This document shows, one piece after another, positions 28,823 through 38,636 of a DNA stretch of 42,655 nucleotides. Under the pieces are notes generated by a model. The model had not been told where the DNA came from, ran no database searches, and was given only the letters and a program-made list of their open reading frames with translations. Source of the DNA: Candidatus Nanopelagicaceae bacterium (GTDB lineage: Bacteria > Actinomycetota > Actinomycetes > Nanopelagicales > Nanopelagicaceae). Numbering within the stretch: position 1 is the first letter of the stretch; each line of letters starts with the position of its first letter. Where the stretch lies: positions 1 to 42,655 of the forward strand of contig VERH01000007.1 in the NCBI GenBank assembly GCA_018882735.1. Direction: 5' to 3'. The translations under genes were made by a program, and so were the position numbers.

Positions 28823-28942
28823 GTTTCCGGGGTCGGTGTAATTCCGAACCGGCAGTCAAAGTCTGCGACCCGCTAGCAGCCAGCTATCGGTGGACTTGGT
28901 GAGATTCCAAGACCGACGGTTAAAGTCCGGATGAGAGGAAAC
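28823..28942 (+). promoter_or_regulatory. FMN riboswitch (RFN element)
   Basis: The conserved RFN aptamer is complete: P1 is closed by GTTTCC (28823-28828) and GGAAAC (28937-28942). Within it are GGGTCGGTGTAATTCCGAACCGGC, AGTCAAAGTCTGCGACCC, a variable arm, GGTGAGATTCC and ACGGTTAAAGTCCGGATGAGAG, each read in part. These are the invariant RFN blocks. It lies 24 nt after the preceding stop and controls the ribD-ribE-ribBA-ribH operon, shutting it off when FMN is abundant. Confidence 0.97.
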
Positions 28943-28946
28943 AAAT

Positions 28947-28972
28947 ACGCGCATCCTTGCGCGTGCTCTTTT
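28947..28972 (+). terminator. Possible intrinsic terminator in the riboswitch expression platform
   Basis: ACGCGC (28947-28952) / GCGCGT (28959-28964) form a perfect 6-bp GC-rich stem around a 6-nt loop, followed by GCTCTTTT. It could stop transcription when FMN is bound. The T-run is short, so efficiency may be modest. Confidence 0.55.
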
Positions 28973-28975
28973 GCG

Positions 28976-28999
28976 CACCCCGGAAATCTTTCGGAGGTG
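28976..28999 (+). promoter_or_regulatory. Ribosome-site-sequestering hairpin before ribD
   Basis: CACC (28976-28979) can pair with GGTG (28996-28999) and CCG-AA (28980-28985, one G bulged) with TT-CGG (28990-28994, with A28995 bulged). The ribosome site GGAGG (28993-28997) of ribD lies inside the 3' arm. Folding would hide it, adding a translation-level switch to the terminator. Confidence 0.5.
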
Positions 29000-29005
29000 G
29001 CGATC

Positions 29006-30031
29006 TTGGTAGATATTTCAACTGCGATGCGCCGTGCCGATGAGCTCTCAAAAATTGGTCTTGGCCTAACCGCCCCAAATCCCATTGTTGGCGCGGTCAT
29101 TTTGAGTGAATCTGGTGAACTAATTGGCGAAGGCTTTCATCATCGCGAAGCTGGGGGAAAACATGCTGAAGTTGTTGCAATAGAAGTTGCGGGCGATAAA
29201 GCAAGAGGCGCGACGCTAGTCCTCACACTTGAGCCATGTAACCATCATGGGAAAACGCCTCCTTGCACGGAAGCAATCATCAAGGCTGGAGTTAAGAAAG
29301 TTGTTTTTGCAGTCTCGGATACAAATCCAAAGGCAGCCGGTGGCGCAGCTAAATTGCGAGCGGCCGGTATCGAAGTTGAATCAGGGTTACTTGAGGCGGA
29401 AGTTAGTTTTACCAACCGCGCTTGGTTAAAGAAGATTGAGAGCTCTCGTCCATATATAACTTTGAAAGTAGCTACGACTCTCGATGGAAAAGTAGCGGCA
29501 TCAGATGGTTCCTCAAAGTGGATCACAAATGAGGAGGCTCGCAAGAGTGTTCATGAGTTAAGAAGTGAGTGTGATGCAATCGTTACTGGAACTGGGACGG
29601 TGATTGCCGATGATCCAGCGATGACGGTGCGGGGAGTGAAGCGCGGCAATTTCGAATTTAGACCAGTGCGCGTGGTGATGGGCAAACGAGGGATTCCGGC
29701 TGGTTCAAAGATTCTCGATGAGAGCGCAGCCACGATTCATCTTGAGAGTCAAAACCTCTCACAGCTACTCGAGTTAGCTGAAGAAAAAGGCTGGAACCGG
29801 ATTTTGGTGGAAGCTGGGCCAAAACTAACGAGCGCGTTTCTCAAAGCAGAGTTATTTGATGAGTTATTCCTCTATCAAGCTCCAACTCTCCTTGGTGGCG
29901 GCTTTGATTTCGTTGGTGATTTTGAGGTTCGAAACTTGAGTGAACGAGTTGATTTGAACCTTCATTCGACCAAGATTATTGGAGAGAACGAGAAGAATCT
30001 TGTGCTCCACTTATTGGCGGTGAGTAAATAA
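29006..30031 (+). CDS. ribD: Bifunctional riboflavin deaminase/reductase RibD
   Basis: Deaminates and then reduces the pyrimidine intermediate of riboflavin synthesis. The TTG start at 29006 has GGAGG exactly 8 nt upstream and gives 341 residues. An ATG at 28931 lies in frame but inside the riboswitch aptamer, so it cannot be the start. The N-terminal deaminase has the zinc residues His53 and Glu55 (HAE) and Cys78/Cys87 ([13 protein letters not shown]). The C-terminal reductase region (from about 155) has [10 protein letters not shown] and the late VEAGPKL motif. First gene of the rib operon; ribE starts at its stop (TAATG). Confidence 0.95.
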   Translation: MVDISTAMRRADELSKIGLGLTAPNPIVGAVILSESGELIGEGFHHREAGGKHAEVVAIEVAGDKARGATLVLTLEPCNHHGKTPPCTEAIIKAGVKKVVFAVSDTNPKAAGGAAKLRAAGIEVESGLLEAEVSFTNRAWLKKIESSRPYITLKVATTLDGKVAASDGSSKWITNEEARKSVHELRSECDAIVTGTGTVIADDPAMTVRGVKRGNFEFRPVRVVMGKRGIPAGSKILDESAATIHLESQNLSQLLELAEEKGWNRILVEAGPKLTSAFLKAELFDELFLYQAPTLLGGGFDFVGDFEVRNLSERVDLNLHSTKIIGENEKNLVLHLLAVSK

Positions 30032-30633
30032 TGTTTACTGGTCTAGTAGCTGATAAAGGAAGAGTTGTTTCGATAGTTAATGGCGCTGAATCTGCGGTAG
30101 TTGAGATTAAGAGCGCCCTTGTGCCGGAATTGAGGGTCGGTGATTCCATCAGCGTGAACGGGGTTTGCTTGACCGCAATCTCAGTTAGCGAAAGTTCTTT
30201 TAAAGCAGATGTAATGGTGCAAACACTTCGACTCACAAGTCTTAAGAACCTTGAAGTGGGAAGTCCAGTCAATCTTGAACTAGCAGCTCGGGCTGATTCA
30301 AGACTCGGTGGACATATTGTCCAAGGCCATGTCGACGGCGTTGGCGTTGTGAAAGAGAATTCAACCGGCGAGAAATGGAACAAATTCGTGCTTTCTATTC
30401 CACAAGAGCTGACTAAATACATTGTCAATCAAGGTTCAATCGCTGTGGATGGAGTTTCGTTAACCGTTGGAGAGATTATCGGCGAAGAAGTCACGCTCTG
30501 GTTAATCCCAGAAACTTTGGCAAAGACTAATTTGTCGGATAAGAAGAGCGGTGACTTAGTAAACATAGAAGTTGATGTTATTGCTAAGTATGTAGAGCGC
30601 CTCATGAAGCGAGGTGAAGAAAGTGGCAAGTGA
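30031..30633 (+). CDS. ribE: Riboflavin synthase, alpha chain
   Basis: Dismutates two molecules of 6,7-dimethyl-8-ribityllumazine to riboflavin. The 200-residue product begins MFTGLV and contains the two lumazine-binding repeats (about 1-97 and 98-190), with CLTA in the first and GHIVQGHVDGVG opening the second. ATG start at 30031 overlaps ribD by 1 nt; its 3' end overlaps ribBA by 11 nt. Length and order match other actinobacterial rib operons. Confidence 0.95.
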   Translation: MFTGLVADKGRVVSIVNGAESAVVEIKSALVPELRVGDSISVNGVCLTAISVSESSFKADVMVQTLRLTSLKNLEVGSPVNLELAARADSRLGGHIVQGHVDGVGVVKENSTGEKWNKFVLSIPQELTKYIVNQGSIAVDGVSLTVGEIIGEEVTLWLIPETLAKTNLSDKKSGDLVNIEVDVIAKYVERLMKRGEESGK

Positions 30634-31831
30634 ATTAGATAAGGCGATAGCGGCTTTCAAAAGTGGTGGCTTTGTAATAGTTACCGATGATGCAGATCGT
30701 GAAAATGAAGGTGACCTTTTCTTACTCGCGAGCGCTGCTACCACCGAGAAAATCGGCTTTATGATCCGCTACACCTCAGGCGTAATCTGCGTTGCAATGA
30801 CCGAGGAGCGTTCACGTCAATTACACCTTCCTTTGATGGTAAAACAGAATCAAGATACAAAGAGGACCGCATTTACCGTCACCGTCGATGTAAAGCATGG
30901 AATTACTACTGGAATTAGTGCGCAGGAAAGAGCGAACACGATTCGCGCTCTAGCTGATTTGGCTTCTAGCGCTGAGGATTTCATCCGCCCTGGTCACATA
31001 TTCCCTTTAATTGCTCACGAAGGTGGGTTAGCTTCAAGAAGGGGCCATACCGAAGCTGTTGTTGAGATGTGTTATCGAGCTGGCGCTGCCCCAGTCGGAG
31101 TCATAAGTGAACTTGTAAATGAAGATGGCTCGATGATGCGTGGCCAAGCGCTCTATGACTTTGCGCGGGATCACTCTATTCCGATGATCACTATCGAAGA
31201 ACTCTCTAAGTCTTTGGCGCCATCAAGTAAGAAACAAGCCGAGAGATTTGAATGGGCGAATTTACCGAGAGCAAATGGTGAGTGGCGGATTGCTACACAT
31301 TCTGGTCAAGGCGGTGTAACGCATGCGGTACTAGCGCTTGGTGATTTAAGCGGAAAAGAAGTTTTAGTCCGAATTCACTCTGAGTGTTTAACCGGTGATG
31401 TCTTAGGTTCAATGCGCTGTGATTGTGGCGATCAACTTGCTAACGCGATGGAAGAGATTGAACGAAAAGGTTCTGGGCTAATTATTTATTTGCGAGAACA
31501 CGAAGGAAGAGGGATTGGCCTCGGTGAAAAAATTCGTGCCTATCGTCTTCAGGATGAGGGTTTAGACACCGTGGATGCAAATTTAGCTCTTGGCCATGGA
31601 ATTGATGAACGGGATTTTCAAGATGCCGTTGAGATTTTAAGCGATCTAGGGATTAAAGATGTTGTTCTCTTAACAAATAATCCAGCCAAGGTAAGAACAC
31701 TTGAGGATGCAAATTTCAGTGTCAAAACCCAGGCTTTAGTAGTTTCGCCAAATCAATACAATCTCGCTTACTTAAAGGCAAAAAGTGAGCGCTTGGGTCA
31801 TGTGTTAGTTGAGAAAAGGAAGGATGCCTAA
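30623..31831 (+). CDS. ribBA: DHBP synthase / GTP cyclohydrolase II, RibBA
   Basis: Bifunctional enzyme that supplies both riboflavin precursors: it makes 3,4-dihydroxy-2-butanone 4-phosphate from ribulose 5-phosphate (N-terminal half, DDADRENEGDL) and opens GTP (C-terminal half). The GTP cyclohydrolase zinc cysteines are in ECLTGDVLGSMRCDCG and the catalytic loop is EHEGRGIGLGEKI. I chose GTG 30623 (402 residues) because GAGGTG lies about 7 nt before it; GTG 30614 would start three codons earlier with no such site. Both domains look complete. Confidence 0.95.
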   Translation: MASELDKAIAAFKSGGFVIVTDDADRENEGDLFLLASAATTEKIGFMIRYTSGVICVAMTEERSRQLHLPLMVKQNQDTKRTAFTVTVDVKHGITTGISAQERANTIRALADLASSAEDFIRPGHIFPLIAHEGGLASRRGHTEAVVEMCYRAGAAPVGVISELVNEDGSMMRGQALYDFARDHSIPMITIEELSKSLAPSSKKQAERFEWANLPRANGEWRIATHSGQGGVTHAVLALGDLSGKEVLVRIHSECLTGDVLGSMRCDCGDQLANAMEEIERKGSGLIIYLREHEGRGIGLGEKIRAYRLQDEGLDTVDANLALGHGIDERDFQDAVEILSDLGIKDVVLLTNNPAKVRTLEDANFSVKTQALVVSPNQYNLAYLKAKSERLGHVLVEKRKDA

Positions 31832-32317
31832 ATGTCAGGAAGCGCTCCGAAAGTAGAAGTTCCCTCATTTGCCGGCTCGAAGGTTGCGATCATTTCAGCG
31901 CGCTGGCATCAAGAGATCTGTGGTGCTTTAGTTGCGGGCGCAAAGCGCGCTTTAAACGAAGCTGGGGTTGTGGGCTCCGAAACTATTTATGTTCCTGGTT
32001 CCTTTGAACTTCCGCTCGCCGCCCAATTCGCGCTTAACGCTGGCGCCGATGCTGCTGTGGTGCTTGGCGTTGTACTTCGAGGCGAGACGCCGCATTTTGA
32101 TTATGTCTGCCAAGGTGTTACAGATGGTGTTATGCAGGTCTCCCTTAAATTGGATAAACCGATCGGATTTGGAGTTCTTACTGTCGATACCGTGGAACAA
32201 GCTGTTGCAAGAAGTGGCGTTGCTGGAAGTAAGGAAGATAAGGGATACGACAGCGCGGTAGCCGCCTTGGATCTGCTTCGCGTAAAGCGGGAACTGAGTG
32301 ATAGGTTGAGAAAGTGA
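31832..32317 (+). CDS. ribH: 6,7-dimethyl-8-ribityllumazine synthase
   Basis: Condenses the dihydroxybutanone phosphate and the pyrimidine to lumazine, the penultimate riboflavin step. The 161-residue product has SARWHQE near the N-terminus, [11 protein letters not shown], and the catalytic histidine in GETPHFDYV. The start immediately follows the ribBA stop. Family members form pentamers or 60-mers; nothing here says which. It is the last rib gene, and the prpB start overlaps its stop by 4 nt. Confidence 0.97.
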   Translation: MSGSAPKVEVPSFAGSKVAIISARWHQEICGALVAGAKRALNEAGVVGSETIYVPGSFELPLAAQFALNAGADAAVVLGVVLRGETPHFDYVCQGVTDGVMQVSLKLDKPIGFGVLTVDTVEQAVARSGVAGSKEDKGYDSAVAALDLLRVKRELSDRLRK

Positions 32318-33198
32318 GTAACGCCGGTGAAAAGTTTCGCACCGCACTTAAGAGCGAATCTCCACTACAAATCATCGGAACAATAAATGCCAACCATGCC
32401 CTACTTGCAAAGCGCGCTGGGTATCGAGCGATCTATCTCTCTGGCGGTGGCGTTGCTGCCGGATCTTTAGGTGTTCCTGATTTAGGAATTACGACGTTAG
32501 AAGATGTACTTATTGATGTTCGAAGAATTACCGCAGTCTGTGACCTACCGCTTTTAGTTGATATCGATACTGGTTTTGGTCCATCGGCCTTCAACATCCA
32601 GAGAACAATTAAGTCACTCATTGATGCCGGCGCTGCTGCTGCACATATGGAAGATCAGATCGGCGCGAAGCGATGTGGCCATCGCCCCAATAAAGAGGTC
32701 GTTTCAACCACAGAAATGGTCGATCGAATCAAAGCAGCTGTTATTGCAAGAGGAAGTGACTCCTTCTACCTGATAGCTAGAACCGATGCGGTTGCGGTCG
32801 AAGGTCTAGATAGCGCAATCACTCGCGCTAAGGCATATATCGATGCGGGCGCCGATGCGATATTTGCTGAGGCCATTCGAACTCTTGAGGATTACCAGCG
32901 CTTTACCGCCGAGATAAAAGTTCCAGTCCTTGCCAACATAACTGAATTTGGCTTAACGCCACTTTTCACTTTAGCGGAATTGAAGGGCGCTGGCATCTCC
33001 ATGGCGCTCTATCCGCTATCTGCTTTCCGCGCGATGAATAGGGCTGCGGAACACGTTTATGAAGTAATCCGTAAGGATGGCACCCAAAAGTCAGTGCTGG
33101 GGGAGATGCAGACTCGTGAAGAGCTCTATGACCGGATCAACTATTACGAGTATGAGAAATCGCTAGATAATTTCCAAGCTGAGAAGCGCGGGGAATGA
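32314..33198 (+). CDS. prpB: Methylisocitrate lyase PrpB
   Basis: Cleaves 2-methylisocitrate into pyruvate and succinate, the last step of the methylcitrate cycle. The 294-residue product has the Mg2+-binding DIDTGFG (83-89) and the catalytic KRCGHR motif with Cys121. KRCGH with this length favours methylisocitrate over isocitrate lyase. GTG start overlaps the ribH stop by 4 nt, so prp genes may be partly co-transcribed with the rib operon. prpC follows with a 4-nt overlap. Confidence 0.93.
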   Translation: MSNAGEKFRTALKSESPLQIIGTINANHALLAKRAGYRAIYLSGGGVAAGSLGVPDLGITTLEDVLIDVRRITAVCDLPLLVDIDTGFGPSAFNIQRTIKSLIDAGAAAAHMEDQIGAKRCGHRPNKEVVSTTEMVDRIKAAVIARGSDSFYLIARTDAVAVEGLDSAITRAKAYIDAGADAIFAEAIRTLEDYQRFTAEIKVPVLANITEFGLTPLFTLAELKGAGISMALYPLSAFRAMNRAAEHVYEVIRKDGTQKSVLGEMQTREELYDRINYYEYEKSLDNFQAEKRGE

Positions 33199-34322
33199 GC
33201 GAGTTCAAAGCTAAGAAGTCGGTAGCCCTCTCCGGCGTTTCGGCTGGAAATACCGCTCTATCCACGGTTGGCCAAAATGGAAACGAGCTTCATTACCTCG
33301 GGTATGACATCAAGGATCTTGCCGAGAATTGCGAATTTGAAGAAGTTGCTTTTCTGATTCTTTATGGAAAGTTACCCAACAAAGCTGAGTTGGATTCATA
33401 TAAGAATAAGTTGAAGTCACTTCGGAGACTTCCATCCTCAATTCTCACGATTCTAGAGAACATCCCAAAGAACGCCCATCCGATGGATGTGATTCGTACC
33501 GGAGTTTCTGCACTTGGTTGCGAGATTCCAGAGTCAGATTCGCATAGCGATGAGGCGGCCCTTGATGTTGCTAACCGGTTAATTGCTACGACGCCATCGA
33601 TGCTTCTGTACTGGTATCACTTCTCACATAACGGTAAGCGAATTTCGCTAGAAACAAGCGCCGATAGCGTCGGAGAGCACTTTCTGACCTTGCTTCATGA
33701 GAGGAAGCCTGACCAATTATGGGTAAAAGCGATGCATGTTTCGTTGATTCTCTATGCCGAACATGAATTTAATGCCTCCACATTTACCGCTCGCGTGATT
33801 GCCGGAACTGGATCTGATATGTACTCAAGTATTACCGGAGCAATTGGCGCATTGCGTGGCCCAAAACATGGTGGCGCAAATGAAGTCGCCCTTGAAATTC
33901 AAGAGCGATATTCAACTTCTGCTGAAGCCGAGGCGGACATCCTTAAGCGGTTAGAGAGCAAAGAAGTGATTATCGGCTTCGGCCATCCGGTCTACACCGT
34001 AGGCGATCCACGAAATCCCATAATCAAAGGAGTCGCTAAGGAACTTTCGGGTGGCCTAGGTATTTATGAGATTGCCGAACGCATTGAGAGCGTGATGTGG
34101 GATAAGAAGAAGATGTTCCCGAATCTGGATTGGTTCTCAGCAGTTGCTTATAAAGAAATGAAGATTCCTACCTCTTTCTTCACTCCGATCTTCATCTTTG
34201 CGCGCCTTACGGGTTGGGCAGGTCACATAATTGAGCAGCGACATGACAACAAAATTATCCGCCCTAGTGCAAACTATGTCGGCCCAGAAAATAGAGTATT
34301 TGTGAAGCTGGAGGATCGCTAG
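33195..34322 (+). CDS. prpC: 2-methylcitrate synthase PrpC
   Basis: Citrate-synthase-family enzyme of 375 residues that joins propionyl-CoA and oxaloacetate. Key segments are the N-terminal [20 protein letters not shown], the catalytic-histidine regions GPKHGGANE and [13 protein letters not shown], and the late LDWFSAVAY with its conserved Asp. The short length and placement between prpB and prpD make 2-methylcitrate synthase more likely than the TCA enzyme, although such enzymes often accept acetyl-CoA too. Overlaps prpB by 4 nt; prpD begins at the next base after its stop. Confidence 0.9.
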   Translation: MSEFKAKKSVALSGVSAGNTALSTVGQNGNELHYLGYDIKDLAENCEFEEVAFLILYGKLPNKAELDSYKNKLKSLRRLPSSILTILENIPKNAHPMDVIRTGVSALGCEIPESDSHSDEAALDVANRLIATTPSMLLYWYHFSHNGKRISLETSADSVGEHFLTLLHERKPDQLWVKAMHVSLILYAEHEFNASTFTARVIAGTGSDMYSSITGAIGALRGPKHGGANEVALEIQERYSTSAEAEADILKRLESKEVIIGFGHPVYTVGDPRNPIIKGVAKELSGGLGIYEIAERIESVMWDKKKMFPNLDWFSAVAYKEMKIPTSFFTPIFIFARLTGWAGHIIEQRHDNKIIRPSANYVGPENRVFVKLEDR

Positions 34323-35780
34323 ATGTCATCGAATTTCGCCAAGTCTGATCTACCTTTCGATCAAGAGATAGTCGATATCGTCGACTACGTTCTCGACTAC
34401 AAGATCGATTCAGAGTTAGCGAAGAAAACAGCTTGGTATTGCTTTCTAGACACGATTGGTTGCGGTTTGGAGTCACTTGAGTATGAAGCATGTCGAAAGC
34501 TACTTGGGCCCGTTGTGCCAGGAGTACGAATTGAAAATGGAGTTCGAGTTCCAGGAACAGATTACGAATTAGATCCAGTATCTGGCGCATTTAGCATTGG
34601 AGCTGCCATTAGATGGCTTGATTTCAATGACACCTGGTTGGCCGCTGAATGGGGCCACCCTTCCGATAATTTAGGTGGAATTCTTGCGATTGCTGATTGG
34701 CTCTCAAGAAATGCTCTCGCAAGTGGTGGAAAACCGCTCATGATGAGCGATGTCTTTAACGCGATGATCATGGCTCATGAAATCCAAGGCTGCATTGCTC
34801 TTGAGAACTCCTTCAATAAAGTCGGCTTAGATCATGTCATCTTGGTCAAAGTTGCATCAACCGCAGTAGTTGGAAAGTTACTTGGACTAACTAGAGAGCA
34901 GATATTGAACGCCGTTTCACTTGCCTGGGTGGATGGCCAATCACTTCGTACCTATCGCCACTTTCCAAATGCTGGCTCGAGAAAATCTTGGGCCGCCGGG
35001 GATGCAACCTCGCGCGCCGTCCGTCTTGCGCTAATCGCCAAGACCGGTGAGATGGGATATCCATCTGCGCTCTCGGCAAAGACTTGGGGCTTTTACGATG
35101 TCTCCTTCAAAGGAAACAAGTTCAAATTCCAACGTTCATACGGATCGTATGTAATGGAGAACGTGCTTTTCAAAATCTCATTCCCGGCCGAGTTCCATGC
35201 CCAAACCGCTGTTGAAGCGGCCTTAAAAATTCACCAAGAGATGGTTGCGCGCGGTAAGAGTGAAGCTGATATTGAACGGATTGAGATTCGCACGCATGAA
35301 GCTTGTATTCGAATCATCGATAAGAAAGGTCCGCTGAGAAATCCGGCCGACCGTGATCACACCATCCAATACATGGTTGCCATCCCACTAATTTTTGGTC
35401 GCCTCACCGCTCGTGATTATGAAGATGACATCGCCGCGGATCCACGAATCGATGCCCTTCGGGAGCGGATCAAGTGCGTAGAGGATCCACAATTTACAAA
35501 GGATTATCACGACCCAGAAAAGCGCTCAATTGCAAATGCGGTCACCGTGTACTTCAAAGATGGAAGTAAGGTGGATGAGATAGCTATTGAATACCCGGTT
35601 GGTCATAAGCGGCGTAGAGAAGAGGGAATTCCACTTCTAATTGAGAAATATCGAACCAATCTCGCTCGAATTTTCGACAAGACTCAACAAGAGAAGATTG
35701 CCGAGCTAACCCTGAATTATGAGAAGTTAGCGAACACCCCGGTTAATGAACTTATGGAGTACTTCGTAAAGAAGGCTTAG
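34323..35780 (+). CDS. prpD: 2-methylcitrate dehydratase PrpD
   Basis: MmgE/PrpD-family enzyme of 485 residues that dehydrates 2-methylcitrate. Recognisable blocks are RWLDFNDTWLAAEWGHPSDN near residues 97-118 (read in parts), GCIALENSFN, and FPAEFHAQTAVEAAL. It completes the prpBCD set with no gap to prpC. The next step needs an aconitase-type hydratase, not seen here. The gene converges with mmsA and overlaps its last 4 nt, so no terminator fits between them. Confidence 0.93.
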   Translation: MSSNFAKSDLPFDQEIVDIVDYVLDYKIDSELAKKTAWYCFLDTIGCGLESLEYEACRKLLGPVVPGVRIENGVRVPGTDYELDPVSGAFSIGAAIRWLDFNDTWLAAEWGHPSDNLGGILAIADWLSRNALASGGKPLMMSDVFNAMIMAHEIQGCIALENSFNKVGLDHVILVKVASTAVVGKLLGLTREQILNAVSLAWVDGQSLRTYRHFPNAGSRKSWAAGDATSRAVRLALIAKTGEMGYPSALSAKTWGFYDVSFKGNKFKFQRSYGSYVMENVLFKISFPAEFHAQTAVEAALKIHQEMVARGKSEADIERIEIRTHEACIRIIDKKGPLRNPADRDHTIQYMVAIPLIFGRLTARDYEDDIAADPRIDALRERIKCVEDPQFTKDYHDPEKRSIANAVTVYFKDGSKVDEIAIEYPVGHKRRREEGIPLLIEKYRTNLARIFDKTQQEKIAELTLNYEKLANTPVNELMEYFVKKA

Positions 35781-37273
35781 CGGTTTTGCGGGAAACCTAG
35801 GTTGATTCCACCGTGGCTTGGATCTAGCCATCTACTTGTGACCACTTTTCCACGGGTGAAGAAGTGAACTCCTTCAGTTCCATGGGCGTGAGTATCGCCA
35901 AAGAGCGAACTCTTCCAGCCGCCAAATGAGTAGTAAGCAGTTGGTACTGGGATGGGAACGTTGATTCCAATCATTCCCACGGTCACTTCATTTTGGAATC
36001 GTCGAGCTGCGCCACCATCGTTTGTGAATATCGCGGTGCCGTTTCCGTAGCGGTGAGAATTAATTAGTTCTAGCCCTTCGTCATAACTCTTAACACGCAC
36101 TATCGAAAGAACTGGGCCAAAGATTTCATCTCTATAGATCGACATATCCTTAGTTACGTGATCAAAGAGAGTTGGGCCTAACCAGAAACCGTTTGTGGCG
36201 CCATCCACCTTTGGATTGCGGCCATCAACTACAAGTTTTGCACCCTCGCGCTCGCCGGCATCCACATACGATGCAACTTTGTCACGGTGAACCGAAGTAA
36301 CCAGTGGTCCCATGTCTGCGCCGGCGCTTCCATCTCCAGTGCGTAAATTGCCCATTCGTTCGGCAATCTTCTTAACTAATTCATCAGCAATTGGCTCGAC
36401 TGCAACTAGCGCAGAAATTGCCATGCAACGCTCACCCGCAGAACCAAAGCCAGCATTAACCGCAGCATCTGCGGCAAGATCAAGATCGGCATCAGGAAGT
36501 ACCAACATGTGATTCTTCGCTCCGCCTAAGGCTTGTACTCGCTTGCCTGCTTTTGTGCCATTCTCATAGATGTATTGGGCAATCGGTGTAGATCCAACAA
36601 AGGAAACTGAAGCAATATCCGGGTGCTCCAAGATCCGATCAACTGCGACCTTATCGCCATGAACCACGTTAAATACGCCATCTGGTAAGCCGGCTTCTTT
36701 CCAATACGAAGCCATCAATAAAGATGGAGTCGGATCCTTTTCACTTGGTTTCAAGATAACAGCGTTGCCCGTTGCGATTGCAATTGGGAAGAACCACATT
36801 GGAACCATTGCTGGAAAATTAAATGGTGAAATGATCGCGGCAACTCCAAGTGGTTGGCGGATTGAGTAGACATCAATTCCAGTTGATACGCCTTCGCTAT
36901 ATCCGCCTTTTAATAAGTGGGGGATTCCACAGGCAAACTCAACAACTTCAAGTCCACGGGTAACTTCGCCTAAAGCATCGGATAAAACTTTGCCATGTTC
37001 CAGGGTGATTGCTTTAGCCAACTCTTCCTTCTTGGTATTAACAATTTCCCGAAAAGCAAATAAAACTTGGGTCCGCTTTGCAAGTGAGGTATTGCGCCAC
37101 TCAATTGACGCCTTCTTGGCTGCAGCTACTGATTCATCAATTACATCTACGGTAGCAAAATCAACTTTTGCACTTACCTCGCCAGTTGCAGGATTAAATA
37201 CATCACCACTTCGTTGGGCGCTGCCGCTCCATGAAGCACCATTGATGTAATGAGTTATTCGTTTTGGGCTCAA
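35777..37273 (-). CDS. mmsA: CoA-acylating methylmalonate-semialdehyde dehydrogenase
   Basis: Oxidises methylmalonate semialdehyde to propionyl-CoA, or malonate semialdehyde to acetyl-CoA, with NAD+ and CoA. The 498-residue protein has the ALDH fold with the catalytic Cys283 in GSAGERCMAIS. At the usual ALDH glutamate position it reads LGGAKNH, with Asn in place of Glu, a hallmark of the CoA-acylating MMSDH group. The gene lies 2 nt after the aminotransferase gene on the same strand, so the two form an operon, and tail-to-tail against prpBCD. Confidence 0.94.
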   Translation of the reverse strand: MSPKRITHYINGASWSGSAQRSGDVFNPATGEVSAKVDFATVDVIDESVAAAKKASIEWRNTSLAKRTQVLFAFREIVNTKKEELAKAITLEHGKVLSDALGEVTRGLEVVEFACGIPHLLKGGYSEGVSTGIDVYSIRQPLGVAAIISPFNFPAMVPMWFFPIAIATGNAVILKPSEKDPTPSLLMASYWKEAGLPDGVFNVVHGDKVAVDRILEHPDIASVSFVGSTPIAQYIYENGTKAGKRVQALGGAKNHMLVLPDADLDLAADAAVNAGFGSAGERCMAISALVAVEPIADELVKKIAERMGNLRTGDGSAGADMGPLVTSVHRDKVASYVDAGEREGAKLVVDGRNPKVDGATNGFWLGPTLFDHVTKDMSIYRDEIFGPVLSIVRVKSYDEGLELINSHRYGNGTAIFTNDGGAARRFQNEVTVGMIGINVPIPVPTAYYSFGGWKSSLFGDTHAHGTEGVHFFTRGKVVTSRWLDPSHGGINLGFPQNR

Positions 37274-37275
37274 GA

Positions 37276-38631
37276 TTAATCCTTACCTTCGTAGTACTTT
37301 GCAATGCTGGTTAGCGCCTGATCAATAATCGCGATTCCCTCTTTCGCCTCAGCCTCAGTGATATTGCAAGGTGGAACGACATGCATACGATTGAAATTTG
37401 TAAATGGCATAAGACCGCGCTTCTTACATTCAGCGACCAACTCAGTCATAGCAGGGCTACTTCCGCCATAAGGAGCGAGTGGCGCTCGCGAGGCGCGATC
37501 AGCCACAAGATCCATAGCCCAGAAAACACCCTGGCCACGCACTTCACCAATCAACTTATGTTTTTTCTCTAACTCACGAAGTCCTGGACCAATAACTTTT
37601 TCACCAATCTGAGCGGCCTGCTCCACAATCTTCTCTTCCTTCATCACATCGATGGTGGCCACAGCAGCTGCGCAAGCAAGAGGATGGCCCGAGTAAGTAA
37701 GCCCACCTGGGAATACCCGATCATTAAATGACTCAGAGATTGGGGTTGAGATAACAACACCACCAAGTGGAACGTATCCGGAGTTCACACCCTTAGCAAA
37801 AACAATTAGATCAGGTTCGACTGTTGAATGTTGATAAGCAAACCACTTTCCAGTTCTTCCAAAACCAGCCATTACTTCATCGGCGATCCAGAGAATTCCA
37901 TACTTGTCACAGAGCGCCCGAACGCCCTCCAAGTAACCTTTGGGCGGAATTAATACTCCAGCAGTACCAACTACTGATTCAATGAGTATCGCTCCGATGG
38001 TCTTTGCGCCTTCAAAGATAATCGTGTTCTCAAGATGCTCTAACGCACGGGCACACTCCTCCGCTTCGTTCTTCGCCCAGAACGCACTCCGATAGAGATA
38101 AGGGCCGAAGAAATGGACATGTCCATAGGCAAACTCATTTGGCCAACGGCGTGGATCGCCGGTTGCTGAGATAGCTGCAGATGTATTGCCGTGATAGGAA
38201 CGATAGAAGGAGAGAATTTTGTGGTGGCCGGTAAATATGCGCGCCATTCGAATGGCATTCTCCACCCCATCAGCGCCACCATTGGTAAAGAAAACTTTTG
38301 CGAATTTCGAACCCGCAAGTTCAACTATTCTCTTTGCAGCCTCACTTCTCACATCATTTGCTACTTGGGGCGCAACTGTTGCCAATACATCTGCTTGGGC
38401 TTTGATTGCAGAAATTACTTTGGGATGTTGAAATCCGATATTTGTGAATACGAGCTGGCATGAGAAATCTAAATACTTCTTACCTTCAAAATCCCAGAAA
38501 TACGAGCCCTTGCCCCCAGCGACCGGGAGAGGAGAAATCTGTCCTTGGGCCGACCAAGAGTGAAAGACGTATTTTCGATCTAAATCAAATACCTCTTTAC
38601 CGCGCTCTGGGTTGGGGAGAATCTCAGACAT
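37276..38631 (-). CDS. Class III aminotransferase (beta-alanine/3-aminoisobutyrate or taurine type)
   Basis: PLP-dependent omega-aminotransferase of 451 residues. The PLP lysine is Lys280 in VFAKGVNSGY, with Asp251 in WIADEVMAGFGRTG and the SYHGNT and TYSGHPL motifs. It resembles beta-alanine:pyruvate, 3-aminoisobutyrate and taurine:pyruvate transaminases; the exact substrate cannot be told. Co-transcription with mmsA favours beta-alanine or 3-aminoisobutyrate, giving a semialdehyde for MmsA. A leaderless promoter candidate lies immediately upstream. Confidence 0.88.
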   Translation of the reverse strand: MSEILPNPERGKEVFDLDRKYVFHSWSAQGQISPLPVAGGKGSYFWDFEGKKYLDFSCQLVFTNIGFQHPKVISAIKAQADVLATVAPQVANDVRSEAAKRIVELAGSKFAKVFFTNGGADGVENAIRMARIFTGHHKILSFYRSYHGNTSAAISATGDPRRWPNEFAYGHVHFFGPYLYRSAFWAKNEAEECARALEHLENTIIFEGAKTIGAILIESVVGTAGVLIPPKGYLEGVRALCDKYGILWIADEVMAGFGRTGKWFAYQHSTVEPDLIVFAKGVNSGYVPLGGVVISTPISESFNDRVFPGGLTYSGHPLACAAAVATIDVMKEEKIVEQAAQIGEKVIGPGLRELEKKHKLIGEVRGQGVFWAMDLVADRASRAPLAPYGGSSPAMTELVAECKKRGLMPFTNFNRMHVVPPCNITEAEAKEGIAIIDQALTSIAKYYEGKD

Positions 38632-38636
38632 ATCGC

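Noticed and set aside
28931-29005. In-frame ATG at 28931 that would lengthen RibD by 25 residues
   Set aside because: It lies inside the FMN aptamer (P1 3' strand) and the extra residues have no family similarity; TTG 29006 has an ideal ribosome site.
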